Part shown: piece after piece, positions 36,698-45,553 of the stretch
Position numbering within the stretch: position 1 is the stretch's first letter
Layout of the letters: every line of letters starts with the position of its first letter
Source: Parabacteroides merdae ATCC 43184
GTDB lineage: Bacteria > Bacteroidota > Bacteroidia > Bacteroidales > Tannerellaceae
DNA: 64,000 nt
NCBI RefSeq assembly: GCF_025151215.1
Contig: NZ_CP102286.1
Location: 2,418,001-2,482,000, forward strand
Direction of reading: 5' to 3'
The notes under the pieces: generated by a model
What the model saw: only the letters and a program-made list of their open reading frames with translations
What the model was told of the DNA's origin: nothing
Databases searched by the model: none
Translations under genes and position numbers: made by a program

Positions 36698-38999
36698 TTT
36701 CGTATTTTCTCCTTTCTTCTTTTGCCAGCCGGATGATTTCCGAACCCTTATCCAGTACAGCTTTTACAGCATTGCCAATTGTTTTATCGTCAGGTGTACC
36801 ATCACAATGAAGCAGTTTATAAAGTTTCCTTAACGGTTGGTCGGTACGGAGTATCTCCCACGAGCTGCGCAGGTGGTGTGTCAGGGCGTCCAGTTCCTGA
36901 AGGTCTTTCCGTTGTTCTGCATTCCTGACCGACTGTATTTCCTTTTCAGTTTCCGTTATCAGTTTCTCCAGCATGACGGCTTCATTCCCGTATGACAGCA
37001 GGGAGGTGAAATCCGGCTTTTCATTCCGGTTGCCTTTCATGGCGCATTTGTCTGAAACCTCCAACAGTTCCGATATGGAGAACGGTTTGAGCAGGCAACC
37101 GGAGAAACCACGTTCCATAAGTTCCTCCTTGCTGCAACTGCCCGAAGCGGTTGTCACGACTACCGGGATAGTCTTTGAATTGCCAACGTTGGAGGTGCGT
37201 AGCAGTTCCAACAGCTCGAAACCGTTGATTTCCGGCATGTTCAGATCCGTCAGAAGCAGGCTGTATTCCTTTTTTCGTATCAGTTCCATCAGTTCCGCAG
37301 CATCGGTGCAGGTATCGCAATGTATTTCTTCTTGGGCATACATTTCTTTCAACATAAGGAGCAATACCTCGTCATTGTCGATGGCTATCACATCGTGGAA
37401 TGTACGGTCATGATGAATCCGTGTTTGATTTATCTGTTCCGGCAGTTCTTCGGCTGTCTGCATGGGTATTTCCACCGTAAAACGGCTACCTTTGCCTTTC
37501 TCGCTCTCCAGCCATATCGTGCCGCCGAGCATTGTCACGATACGCTGAACGATGGAAAGTCCCAGTCCGAATCCGTCTTTTGCAGCGGCGTTTGCCAGAC
37601 GCTCAAACGCGCTGAACACCCGTTGCTGTTCCTCTTCGGTCATACCTGTGCCCGTATCTTCGACGATAAGTTTCAGGACACCGTTATCGTAGTCTGTTGT
37701 CAGAGAAACGCCACCGTTCTCCGTGAACTTGATGGCGTTTGACAGCAGGTTATTGCCGATTTGCAGGATACGTTCCTTGTCGGTCAGGACGACTGTATCC
37801 GTTTGATTGGTTATGGCAAGAGCCAGCCCCTTGTTCATGGCGATGGGCGTAAACTCCGTTTCAAGAATGTGCGTGATTGCCGAAATCCGGCAAGGAGAAA
37901 TATTCGGCTGCTCCTTGCCGTTATCCAAGCAGAAGAAACTCAGCAGGGTGTTGAGCATTTCGCGCATACGGTCGGAGGATTGCCGGATATTACAGATATA
38001 ACGCCCGATTCGTTCTATGTCATTCTCTTTTTCCACCATTCCGGCATAACCCGTTATCGCTGTCAGCGGCGTGCGCAGTTCATGCGTGATAGTATGTACC
38101 GCTTTCTTGCGGGAGGCTATCAGTGCCTCGTTTTTCTCTACCGCTTGTTGTAGCTGTTTGATTAAATTTGTCGTTTCCCGTTTGTACCGCTTGATACGGT
38201 TAGTATTTCGGTGAATTATGATATATGAAATGATTAATAGAAGAAGAACGAACCCTGTCAAGCCGCCGATTTGTATAAATGATTGCTCACGCATTGCGGC
38301 TATCTCTGTTTCTCGCTTTTGAAGGTCGGCTTGTACTTTCCTGTCTATTTGGCAAATCAAACCTTGTAACAGACGGTTAAGTTCTGCATTCCGTGCAGCA
38401 AGGCTGTCGGTGTGTTCCGACAGACGGCGGCTTTGCGCCCGTTGCTCGGCTATCATGTTCCGGTTGAGGGAACGGAGCATTGTTGTGGTCACGGTTGGCT
38501 TTGGCTTTTCTTTCTTGCCGAATATGCCGAGAAATCCTTTCCGCTTCGGTTTTTGCGGCTGTTCCTGTACACTTTTCTGTACGATTATGGGTACTTGACG
38601 AGTGATCTTATCATTGGTGGCTTGTTGCTGTTCAAATACCTGCACGATTTGACGCATTTGTCGTTCCTTATCTTCAAGAAGATGGCGTACACTGTCTATG
38701 CGCTCTGTCGGATAAATCGTTTTGAAACGGCATAGCATACTGTCCATTGCCATTCGTTGATAATGGTAATGTTCCAAATCTGCATATTCCCATTCCAATA
38801 CTGTCTCGCCCGATAAAGAAAGTTCAATAAGAAGAACAAATATTTTGTGCGATTCTTGGCGAAAAGTATCTATATGACGATTTTGAACTTCCAATTTCTC
38901 TAAATCGCACCATTCTTTATACCAAATATACATTATGCCGATAACCAATAATGCCATCAGCAAATAGCCGAGTGAAATTAGATTCTTGATTGATTTCAT
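36690..38999 (-). CDS. rteA: hybrid sensor histidine kinase, RteA-like
   Basis: 769-residue membrane sensor. It has TM1 at about 8-27, a periplasmic sensor with coiled-coil segments and a proline/lysine-rich stretch, TM2 at about 245-263, a HisKA domain with the phospho-His in [16 protein letters not shown], a HATPase domain ([30 protein letters not shown]), then a receiver domain ([17 protein letters not shown]) and an Hpt-like tail. This is the RteA layout of CTnDOT, where tetQ, rteA and rteB form one operon. Here its start overlaps the Vat-type gene by 4 bp. Confidence 0.9.
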   Translation of the reverse strand: MKSIKNLISLGYLLMALLVIGIMYIWYKEWCDLEKLEVQNRHIDTFRQESHKIFVLLIELSLSGETVLEWEYADLEHYHYQRMAMDSMLCRFKTIYPTERIDSVRHLLEDKERQMRQIVQVFEQQQATNDKITRQVPIIVQKSVQEQPQKPKRKGFLGIFGKKEKPKPTVTTTMLRSLNRNMIAEQRAQSRRLSEHTDSLAARNAELNRLLQGLICQIDRKVQADLQKRETEIAAMREQSFIQIGGLTGFVLLLLIISYIIIHRNTNRIKRYKRETTNLIKQLQQAVEKNEALIASRKKAVHTITHELRTPLTAITGYAGMVEKENDIERIGRYICNIRQSSDRMREMLNTLLSFFCLDNGKEQPNISPCRISAITHILETEFTPIAMNKGLALAITNQTDTVVLTDKERILQIGNNLLSNAIKFTENGGVSLTTDYDNGVLKLIVEDTGTGMTEEEQQRVFSAFERLANAAAKDGFGLGLSIVQRIVTMLGGTIWLESEKGKGSRFTVEIPMQTAEELPEQINQTRIHHDRTFHDVIAIDNDEVLLLMLKEMYAQEEIHCDTCTDAAELMELIRKKEYSLLLTDLNMPEINGFELLELLRTSNVGNSKTIPVVVTTASGSCSKEELMERGFSGCLLKPFSISELLEVSDKCAMKGNRNEKPDFTSLLSYGNEAVMLEKLITETEKEIQSVRNAEQRKDLQELDALTHHLRSSWEILRTDQPLRKLYKLLHCDGTPDDKTIGNAVKAVLDKGSEIIRLAKEERRKYENG

Positions 39000-39622
39000 A
39001 CTGCCTGTAATTTATCCCAACGTCCATCTTTCAGATAAGGCAAAAATTCCCGTATCTTATCTACCGACCAGTTCCACCATTTCAAAGTCTGCATCTGTTC
39101 TATTATATCAGAACTGAACCGCTTTCGTATCTCCTTTGCGGGGATACCACCTACAATGGTATAGGGCGGAACATCTTTCGTCACAACCGCCCTTGTACCA
39201 ACAATAGCCCCGTCACCGATATGGACACCAGCCATAATAACGGCTTCATAGCCTATCCATACATCATTGCCTATTACGATGTCGCCTTTGTTGTCCCAAG
39301 CGGAAGCCACATTTGCCTTATCCAATTCCCAATCTTCATAAAACAGCGGGAACGTGTAAGTCGATAGTGATTTCAGGGTATGGTTGGCACAGTTGAACAG
39401 AAATTTTGCTCCACAAGCAATAGAACAGAACTTTCCAATTATCAGCCGTTCGTGGTTAATGGGATAATGATACAATACGTTGTTTTGCTCAAACAGACAC
39501 GGGTCTGAAATAAAGTCATTGTAAATGGTATAGTCGCCTATTTCGATAGACGGGTCTTTTACGACAGCATTCAAATAAACGGTTTGCGTGTCACCCTTGC
39601 GGGGATATATCTTGTTCATCAT
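38996..39622 (-). CDS. Vat/CatB-type xenobiotic O-acetyltransferase
   Basis: 208-residue left-handed beta-helix acetyltransferase. Hexapeptide repeats appear in [21 protein letters not shown] (in part) and [20 protein letters not shown], with the catalytic-His region [16 protein letters not shown] and the C-terminal [14 protein letters not shown]. It belongs to the XAT group that acetylates streptogramin A or chloramphenicol; which drug cannot be told. Start at 39622 or 39619. It is the second gene of the MATE-Vat-rteA-rteB operon, 12 bp after MATE. Confidence 0.85.
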   Translation of the reverse strand: MMNKIYPRKGDTQTVYLNAVVKDPSIEIGDYTIYNDFISDPCLFEQNNVLYHYPINHERLIIGKFCSIACGAKFLFNCANHTLKSLSTYTFPLFYEDWELDKANVASAWDNKGDIVIGNDVWIGYEAVIMAGVHIGDGAIVGTRAVVTKDVPPYTIVGGIPAKEIRKRFSSDIIEQMQTLKWWNWSVDKIREFLPYLKDGRWDKLQAV

Positions 39623-39634
39623 AATTTTCAGTTC

Positions 39635-40924
39635 TTAGTATTGTTTATATTTAAGATAAATGACGGCTTGTGTACCAAGCAGCATTACGTATAAGTATTC
39701 CACTGCCCAATATGCCGCTAATGGAGCATCACAAAAATCTAATCCCCATAAGCAGAACAGATAAGCAATAGTAGTTATCACCTGAAAAATGAATACCGTC
39801 CGAGTCGCTCCCGTTCCTGTTGTAGCATTCAGATAGACGTAACCGGGTAGTGCAAAGAAGTAATTCAATAGCATGACAAGAAAAGGCGGCCATGCAAGCT
39901 GTATGATAGCGGGATTTTCCGTATAAGCCCCTATAATGTGCTGGTGAAAGAACAACGCAAAAACAATCAATGGAATGCCTATTGCATATCCTAAACGGAT
40001 AATCTTATGGCAAAGCGGAAAAACTTGTTTCTTTTCACCTGCTCCAATCAGGTTACTCACCAAAGAACCGGTGACACCAGCCAACGCATTGACGATAACG
40101 GAAAACAGTGCGGAAACACTTCTTACAATGTTCGATACAGCCAATTCTGTTTCTCCCAAACGTTCGATAGCCACGAAGAACAGAAACCAAATGGCTACAC
40201 TTGTAAAGAACTGGAGCATACTCCATACCGAGATAGAAAATACCTCTTTCAATATAGTTATATCAATATGCCAGTATAAGCCATATGCTTTTTTATCAAT
40301 GTGCCGAAACATATATGCAGCCAATACAGCCAGCGAACACATTTCGGCAAATGAAGATGCGATAGCCACTCCCGATATACCCATGTCTAAGCCGAATATC
40401 AGGAGCCAGTTCATCGGAATGTTCATCAGTACGGCAGTGAAAGCTGCCATGTTCAGAGCTTTTGTCTGTGTGATGCCTACCAAAAACGAGCGTAACGCAA
40501 GGAACGGGAAAGAGAACAACAATCCCCAAATACGCCAATCCAAATAGCGGATAACCGCATTATAAACATCATCCGAAGTTATCAGATGTTTCAACAGAAC
40601 GGGAGAAAATATCTTGGATAGCAGACAGAGGAGTACCGCCAGTATTAGCAAGAAAAACAATCCCTGAAAGAACGTTTTTCCCGTTTCCGCATACTGCTGT
40701 TCTCCGTTACGGCGGGCAATTACCACTTGCAACCCTAAACTGAACCCGAAGCCAAGCATATAAATTGCCAAGAACCATATTCCGGCAAGGGCAGATGCGC
40801 CCAGTTCCACATCACCCACATGCCCTAAAAACAAAGCATCGGTAATATTTATCAGTTGTTCGATAAGGATGCTCATCATTACAGGAAAAGCGATGAGCCA
40901 GATTTTCTTATAGGTATAATTCAT
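39635..40924 (-). CDS. MATE-family multidrug exporter
   Basis: 429 residues from the preferred ATG (MNYTYKKIWLIAFPVMMSIL), preceded in frame by a leader-like stretch that is probably not translated as part of it. Twelve membrane helices, with family marks INITDALFLGHVGDVELGASAL, FFLALRSFLVGITQTKA-like (FPFLALRSFLVGITQTKALN in part) and GVTGSLVSNLIGAGEKK. It exports cationic drugs against Na+ or H+. First gene of the resistance-rteA-rteB operon, with a roughly 220-base leader. Confidence 0.9.
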   Translation of the reverse strand: MNYTYKKIWLIAFPVMMSILIEQLINITDALFLGHVGDVELGASALAGIWFLAIYMLGFGFSLGLQVVIARRNGEQQYAETGKTFFQGLFFLLILAVLLCLLSKIFSPVLLKHLITSDDVYNAVIRYLDWRIWGLLFSFPFLALRSFLVGITQTKALNMAAFTAVLMNIPMNWLLIFGLDMGISGVAIASSFAEMCSLAVLAAYMFRHIDKKAYGLYWHIDITILKEVFSISVWSMLQFFTSVAIWFLFFVAIERLGETELAVSNIVRSVSALFSVIVNALAGVTGSLVSNLIGAGEKKQVFPLCHKIIRLGYAIGIPLIVFALFFHQHIIGAYTENPAIIQLAWPPFLVMLLNYFFALPGYVYLNATTGTGATRTVFIFQVITTIAYLFCLWGLDFCDAPLAAYWAVEYLYVMLLGTQAVIYLKYKQY

Positions 40925-41158
40925 TTGTTCAAACCAATATGATACAATACATCCTGCCGCTTTAAGCAGCACGACAATCTTATAGATTTATAATAAGGGA
41001 TAATGACAAAACAATGACAGGCAAACTTAAAAACATAAGCCTGTCTATTGCTGAATAGCAATAATTGGAAGTGCTATTCGTTGAGCGTAGCTATATGCAC
41101 AACTGCCATTTCATATTGTTGAACAACTATTTATTTTTCTGTTAGTTCTGCAAAGATA
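40925..41158 (-). promoter_or_regulatory. promoter and structured leader of the MATE-Vat-rteA-rteB operon
   Basis: A minus-strand -7 box TATCTTTG is at 41158-41151. The following roughly 220-base leader holds stems GACAGGC/GCCTGTC (41016-41022 with 41039-41045) and ATTGCT/AGCAAT (41047-41062). It also has short ORFs, one of 6 codons (MKWQLCI), one of 18 codons starting inside the larger hairpin, and one of 7 codons ending just before the MATE ATG. The layout recalls the translational attenuator ahead of tetQ-rteA-rteB in CTnDOT. Confidence 0.55.
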
Positions 41159-41174
41159 GCGTTTTTCCCTGAAC

Positions 41175-41795
41175 TTATATTCTCAATTTATCAATTTCTT
41201 TCTGAACCCCGTCTAAAAAGCGGGAAGCGTGCGCCCCGTCCATTTGCGTGTGGTGGAACTGGAAAGAAACGGTAAGTGTCGTTTTCAGCAGGCGGCGCTT
41301 GTATTTGCCCCAAATGAGGAACGGATTATTAAAAATGCCGCTATACATCCCGACAGCCCCGTCTATTTCATATTGTGCCAATGCGGAAGTTCCGATAACC
41401 ATGCTTTCCGTCAAGTCGTGATTGACGCAACTTTCAGCCACTTGTTTGGTAAGTCGCAGATAGTGTTGATTAAATAAAGATAAATCATCGCAGAAAGGAA
41501 TATCACACGAACTTACCTCGCCCTTTCTGTTGGCGACAATGGTGTTTACTGCAATGGTGTCGTACTGCATCAGTTTACCGCCAACGGGCAGCATATAAAA
41601 TTCTTTCACGTCCCTTGCGGCTTTGCCGATACACCAGCACATCAACATATTAAACTTCATGCCCGATTTCCGGCTGATTTTCGCAAGGCGTGACACGTTA
41701 AGTGTCTTAAAGAACGTCACCATCGGCATGGGTGCGTTCATCCACATTTCAAAGGCGTATGCCCGGCTGGTTTCTTGGGGATTTACTTCTTTCAT
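41175..41795 (-). CDS. chloramphenicol acetyltransferase, CatA type
   Basis: 206-residue trimeric-type CAT that transfers acetyl from acetyl-CoA to chloramphenicol. The active-site signature FHHTQMDGAH is at about residues 180-189, and other family stretches are FNMLMCWCIGKAA, DIPFCDDLSLF and NNPFLIWGKYKR. It is somewhat short of the usual 213-220 residues but complete at both ends. A -7 box TACTTTTG is at 41837-41830 on the minus strand. The promoter of the MATE operon lies 16 bp beyond its stop. Confidence 0.88.
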   Translation of the reverse strand: MKEVNPQETSRAYAFEMWMNAPMPMVTFFKTLNVSRLAKISRKSGMKFNMLMCWCIGKAARDVKEFYMLPVGGKLMQYDTIAVNTIVANRKGEVSSCDIPFCDDLSLFNQHYLRLTKQVAESCVNHDLTESMVIGTSALAQYEIDGAVGMYSGIFNNPFLIWGKYKRRLLKTTLTVSFQFHHTQMDGAHASRFLDGVQKEIDKLRI

Positions 41796-41875
41796 ACTTA
41801 ATGCTATTTTCGTTCAATGAATCAGGTAGCAAAAGTAGGAGAAGCGCTTGACCTCGGATAGAACAAACGGGACAT

Positions 41876-42697
41876 TTATACGGGATTGGTGAACAAATCG
41901 GAATATGGATTTGATACTTTCAGCAAAGACACGGGCGTATATCCGCAGAATTTCTTGAACTCCCGGATAAAGTGCGACTGATCGGCATAGCCGCTGGCGT
42001 ATGCTATTTGTGCCTGGTTGATTTCTTTGCCCGCTTGATGCTGCATCTGCGCCAAAGCCTTTTGGAAGCGGACGATACGGGTATATTCCTTGGGATTGAT
42101 GCCTACAAATGAATGAAACAACCGCTCGAACTGTTTTTTACTTAGGCAGGCAATGGAAGATAATTCGTTTACAGAGATTTGCGGAGTAATATATATTCGC
42201 TGTATGGCGGCATCTATCCTTTTAATTCTGTATGTGGTATCAGCTAAATTATCGGCAATTTGTGACAACAGCCATTTTTCTATATAGCTTATGCAAATAG
42301 AATTATTCTCACAGTCGAATATTCGTGTAGCCAGTTCATTCAAACTTTTGTTTTCAAGGCTGTAACCGGACACTTCTTGATTGTAAAAGAGCGATGTCGG
42401 TATGTTCAGAAACATACTCATGGCGTGAGGGTGGAATACGACCACTATCATTTCTATATTTCCGTCTGCATATAGGTGTGACGAGAAATTAACTTGTCCG
42501 CTCACAGTCAGTTTGTCTTGTGTAACATTTAGTTCAGGGATATATAACGGTGCTTGTTTATGGAAAATGATTTGAGAGCAACCGATAGGAAAAGTCAGGG
42601 TATTCAAAAACTGGTTACTTTTGAATACCCAATAATATCTCACGTAAGGTTGCAATAGCTTACATGGTCTGTAAAAATCGAATTCTTCTTGAATCAT
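41876..42697 (-). CDS. AraC-family transcriptional regulator
   Basis: 273 residues: an N-terminal cupin-like sensor (LTFPIGCSQIIFHKQAP, MIVVVFHPHAMSMF) and a C-terminal double HTH (ISVNELSSIACLSKKQFERL and IAYASGYADQSHFIREFKKF, ending CGYTPVSLLK). Related to the regulators found beside drug-resistance genes. It sits upstream of the acetyltransferase on the same strand, so it may control it; the ligand is unknown. Confidence 0.9.
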   Translation of the reverse strand: MIQEEFDFYRPCKLLQPYVRYYWVFKSNQFLNTLTFPIGCSQIIFHKQAPLYIPELNVTQDKLTVSGQVNFSSHLYADGNIEMIVVVFHPHAMSMFLNIPTSLFYNQEVSGYSLENKSLNELATRIFDCENNSICISYIEKWLLSQIADNLADTTYRIKRIDAAIQRIYITPQISVNELSSIACLSKKQFERLFHSFVGINPKEYTRIVRFQKALAQMQHQAGKEINQAQIAYASGYADQSHFIREFKKFCGYTPVSLLKVSNPYSDLFTNPV

Positions 42698-42751
42698 TTT
42701 ACAAAAATAGCAATTTCGTGTTGGTTACGAAGTAAAAAGAGGTAAATGAAA

Positions 42752-42791
42752 CATAGAAACGACTGTGCATAATGACAAAGTCGTTTCTATG
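42752..42791. terminator. perfect hairpin between mobA remnant and araC
   Basis: CATAGAAACGACT (42752-42764) and AGTCGTTTCTATG (42779-42791), a 13-bp perfect stem. Confidence 0.75.
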
Positions 42792-42806
42792 ATAAGAATT
42801 ATATTT

Positions 42807-42953
42807 TCAATCCTTTCGGTCGATTCCCATCTTTCGCATATAGTTCCGAACGTCCGATGATGATATGCCGGACCCTATGAAATTCTCGGCGTTTCGCGTT
42901 ATTTCACAGGGTTGTGTATCTACCGTATTTTTTAGGTGTACAATGGAATTTAT
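42807..42953 (-). pseudogene. C-terminal fragment of an unidentified protein
   Basis: In the frame +2 to mobA, about 45 codons run to a stop at 42807 and read like a genuine protein end: CEITRNAENFIGSGISSSDV then RNYMRKMGIDRKD. It begins at the mobA stop without a start codon of its own, so it is the tail of a gene whose front has been deleted. Family not recognised. Confidence 0.4.
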
Positions 42954-43372
42954 CCTTTCTGTTGTTCCCACTTGGCATACATCTCCTTTGAAAGTTCCAC
43001 AATCTCCCGGCTCAGTTTCACAAGATCGATGGTATGTTTCTCCAACTTGTAGAGCAACGCCATCGCCTTCATCTCCGAAAAGTGGATGCGCAACTCTTTA
43101 ACGACCTGATTGTAGTTCGTAGCGATGCCGCGGAACTGGGCATGAAAGTCGGACAGCTTGGTGTAGTATTCCAACATCACCTTGTCCACCTTCAACACTT
43201 TGAATTTCTGTCCGAAGAAATGCGCCTTGAGAAAGACGGCTTTCGCATACACGTTCGATTCCTCGTACATCGTCAGGAACCTGTTCCACTCCACATCATC
43301 GAAGCGCACCATCACGCAGTGCGTCTTCGGATTCAACTTGGGATTTCTCCCGTACTTGCTCTTCTTTTTCAT
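42950..43372 (-). CDS. mobA: MobA-like mobilisation accessory protein
   Basis: 140 residues resembling the MobA protein of Bacteroides conjugative transposons: basic start MKKKSKYGRNPKLNPKTHCV, the ribbon-helix-helix-like MVRFDDVEWNRFLTMYEESN, and a helical C-terminal part (FRGIATNYNQVVKELR). In complete elements it assists the MobB relaxase at oriT. Neither relaxase nor coupling protein follows here; instead a stray protein tail does. Nested inverted repeats immediately upstream could be the matching oriT. Confidence 0.75.
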   Translation of the reverse strand: MKKKSKYGRNPKLNPKTHCVMVRFDDVEWNRFLTMYEESNVYAKAVFLKAHFFGQKFKVLKVDKVMLEYYTKLSDFHAQFRGIATNYNQVVKELRIHFSEMKAMALLYKLEKHTIDLVKLSREIVELSKEMYAKWEQQKG

Positions 43373-43440
43373 TCTTCTTATTCTTTTAATTTTATGGCTT
43401 GTCCATTGTTTAATCTTTGATTAAGGAACCCCGAAATTAT

Positions 43441-43563
43441 CCGACTGCGGAGGATAATTCTGCCCACGGCAGTGCTGGGATTTTCAGTTACTCGGAATCA
43501 TTCGAGTAACTGAAAATATACCTTGCTGTGTCTTTGAGGACACAAGAATCCTCCGCTTGTCGG
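43441..43563. repeat. nested inverted repeats upstream of mobA, candidate oriT
   Basis: Outer arms start CCGACTGCGGAGGAT (43441-43460) and end TCCGCTTGTCGG (43546-43563), with small mismatches. The inner arms ATTTTCAGTTACTCG (43480-43494) and CGAGTAACTGAAAAT (43503-43517) are perfect. A third small stem TGTGTC/GACACA follows. The location just upstream of mobA fits an origin of transfer, but that is inference. Confidence 0.5.
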
Positions 43564-43668
43564 ATTGGAATAATACTTTTCAAACTCCGGATTGCTCCAT
43601 CTGCGGGACCCTTACCGTTTGGGTGCAAAGTTACGCTCTTAATACAGTATCGGACAGAGGTTTGAATC

Positions 43669-44092
43669 GGACAATGGCTGCCTATCAGCGCAATATACTG
43701 CCACTTGTCGAAATGCAGGTTCAATCATTTTCTTATTCAAGTGGACAATAATTCAAAAAATGAAAAACCGGAATACATGAAAAACGAGAAATTCAAACAC
43801 TTATCAAAAGGATTTATCGAATACCTGCCAAAACGAGTATTGAAGAAAATAAAACAATGGTTGTCCGGCAATTTGATGATACATTGATTTAATGATTTCA
43901 TGACGTAATGTTGTCACTCTCCAAACAACCAAAACTTTGTTTCAACACACAACCATATATATTAAATAAGCGGATTATGAAATAGCCAACCTTTCCGTTT
44001 GGACGGCATTCATGCGAAAAGAACCGTTTCTGTATAATCTCCCCAGACAATGGCTGCCGTATCGGCGCAACACGCTGCCACTTTTTGAAAAT
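43669..44092 (+). repeat. two diverged copies of a roughly 48-bp repeat
   Basis: Copy 1 is at 43669-43715 and copy 2 at 44045-44092. Both contain GACAATGGCTGCC, then TATC(A/G)GCGCAA, then GCTGCCACTT or CTGCCACTT. Each is preceded by CCGTTTGG about 50-60 bp upstream. The stretch 43373-44156 otherwise holds no convincing gene; a 60-codon ORF at 43705-43887 is doubtful. Confidence 0.6.
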
Positions 44093-44156
44093 CCATTGCA
44101 AGGCAGTAGATTATATATTCCTTTGTAGCAAAAGAAAACAGTAACAATAAAAAGTT

Positions 44157-44474
44157 ATGTATATGGAAATCGTATCAATTGAAAGAAAGACTTTTGAGGC
44201 GATGGTCGCCAAGTTCGACTGTTTCGTCAGTCGCATGGATATCATCTGTCAGAGGCACGGAGAGAAGACAATGGGAGAGTGGATGGACAATCAGGACGTT
44301 TGCCGAATGCTCAACATCAGCGCACGCACATTGCAGACGCTTCGGGACAATGGGACGCTGGCTTACTCGCAGATAAACCACAAGACCTACTACCGTCCCG
44401 ATGACGTACAGCGCATTGCTTCCGTTGTGGAGGACAGGCGCAAAGATGCAAAGTTCAAAGGAAGAACTATATAA
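44157..44474 (+). CDS. helix-turn-helix (excisionase/MerR-like) protein
   Basis: 105 residues. An N-terminal helical part is followed by an HTH_17-type domain: MDNQDVCRMLNISARTLQTL, then RDNGTLAYSQINHKTYYRPD. Proteins of this type, in pairs, accompany Bacteroides integrases and often act as excision factors or regulators. An alternative start is at 44163. The next HTH gene begins 53 bp downstream. It faces the integrase gene. Confidence 0.8.
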   Translation: MYMEIVSIERKTFEAMVAKFDCFVSRMDIICQRHGEKTMGEWMDNQDVCRMLNISARTLQTLRDNGTLAYSQINHKTYYRPDDVQRIASVVEDRRKDAKFKGRTI

Positions 44475-44527
44475 ACTTGATGAAATGAACGAAGTAAAAT
44501 AACAATACCCACTAAATCCAAAATAAC

Positions 44528-44833
44528 ATGAATGAACTGATTAGCAAGGACAACGAGTGGATAATCCACTTCATGGGCAGTCTTGACCGTCTTTTGGACA
44601 GCTTCGAGCATCTGACCGCCAATTACCGACTGACACTGAACGGAGAGCGTTTCTTCACCGACAAGGAGGTGTCGGCACGGCTGAAAGTGAGCCGCCGGAC
44701 ACTTCAGGACTACCGCAACGAAGGGCGCATAGCCTATATCCAGTTAGGCGGTAAAATCCTCTACCGTGAATCCGACATTGAAAGGATGCTGGCTGACGGC
44801 TACCGCTCCGCTTACCGATTGATGGCAACCTGA
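44528..44833 (+). CDS. helix-turn-helix (excisionase/MerR-like) protein
   Basis: 101 residues with the HTH_17 core GERFFTDKEVSARLKVSRRT followed by LQDYRNEGRIAYIQLGGKIL, matching the typical 'GERYLTDKEVSERLKVSRRTL' family pattern. Second of a pair with the gene 53 bp upstream; probably cotranscribed. By analogy with Xis2c/Xis2d pairs in CTnDOT it may help excision. Confidence 0.82.
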   Translation: MNELISKDNEWIIHFMGSLDRLLDSFEHLTANYRLTLNGERFFTDKEVSARLKVSRRTLQDYRNEGRIAYIQLGGKILYRESDIERMLADGYRSAYRLMAT

Positions 44834-44906
44834 TTTTCTTGAAGGAGCGCAGTTTGCCGTCTGCCCTGTGATTGTGTTAACAACGGACTTTCGGCAAAAA
44901 GAAAAA

Positions 44907-44959
44907 GGAACGGCTTACGGATGGAGCATTAAAATCCCGCTTCGTCTGTAAGCTGTTCC
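44907..44959. terminator. hairpin after the HTH pair
   Basis: GGAACGGCTTACGGA (44907-44921) pairs with TCTGTAAGCTGTTCC (44945-44959) with two mismatches. Confidence 0.6.
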
Positions 44960-45017
44960 TCTTTCCTGTCTTCTGATTTCCCATCAGTCGCTTGTTTCCG
45001 TTGCCGGATGCTCTTCA

Positions 45018-45137
45018 AGCGTATGGCAGGCAGTGGCAAGGTTTTCGGGCTGAATACGCTCCGCAGGAGGAAGATTCCGCCCGAAACGGCTCTGCCGCCC
45101 AACCTTGCCGCTGCCATCAAGCCATACGCTACCTTTG
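45018..45137 (+). repeat. large palindrome ending in a TACCTTTG box (copy 1)
   Basis: AGCGTATGGC (45018-45027) pairs with GCCATACGCT (45121-45130). GGCAGTGGCAAGGTT (45029-45043) pairs with AACCTTGCCGCTGCC (45101-45115), and TTCGGGC (45044-45050) with GCCCGAA (45079-45085). The promoter-like TACCTTTG (45130-45137) overlaps the right end. A related structure is at 52909-53027. Confidence 0.7.
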
Positions 45138-45176
45138 CATCCGTACATCGGGAACGAGTGGCTGACGGAATGAACC

Positions 45177-45551
45177 TCAACTATACCATCGGTTGTCGCC
45201 TCTGCCACAGGAAACAAACAATGTTATTATAGATGTTGCTTTGGTTGCACTCATTTTATTGATTATACACTGCCTGAACAAAATACTCTCTTTACTGCAT
45301 ATCCTGAATGCAACGGCTATAATCACTTCAATGTTATAGACATCGTAACTGATGCCATCCGGTTGCTTGAGATATTTCATCGTGTCAAATTCGTTCAGTT
45401 CTTTGCTCTTGTAAATGGTATGAATCGCCTTGCGGAGATCGCATGAGAACACCCCGAACAGGTCGGCTATCTCGAACTTGGTCATCCACACGGGTGCAGT
45501 CGGTATGGTGACTACACCTGTTTCACTGATTGTTATTATTCCTCTATCCAT
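45177..45551 (-). CDS. RhuM-like small protein downstream of integrase
   Basis: 124 residues starting 2 bp after the integrase stop. Segments ISYDVYNIEVIIAVAFRICS and FRQCIINKMSATKATSI resemble the N-terminal part of virulence RhuM-like/Fic-associated proteins that accompany Bacteroides integrases (pattern YDVYNLDVII.VGYRV.S..). A HTH-like piece (KFEIADLFGVFSCDLRKAIH) lies ahead. Probably cotranscribed with the integrase. The last 15 residues look unrelated and may result from truncation. Role unknown. Confidence 0.55.
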   Translation of the reverse strand: MDRGIITISETGVVTIPTAPVWMTKFEIADLFGVFSCDLRKAIHTIYKSKELNEFDTMKYLKQPDGISYDVYNIEVIIAVAFRICSKESILFRQCIINKMSATKATSIITLFVSCGRGDNRWYS

Positions 45552-45553
45552 AT

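Noticed and set aside
43705..43887. 60-codon ORF on the plus strand between mobA and the HTH genes
   Set aside because: It starts inside one copy of the 48-bp repeat, has no promoter box or recognisable motif, and may be chance in an AT-rich stretch, although its later part (KHLSKGFIEYLPKRVLKKIK) is protein-like.
45018..45137. Invertible promoter (phase-variation switch)
   Set aside because: The promoter-like box lies at the outer edge of the inverted repeat rather than between the arms, so inversion would not flip it, and no gene is poised on either side.
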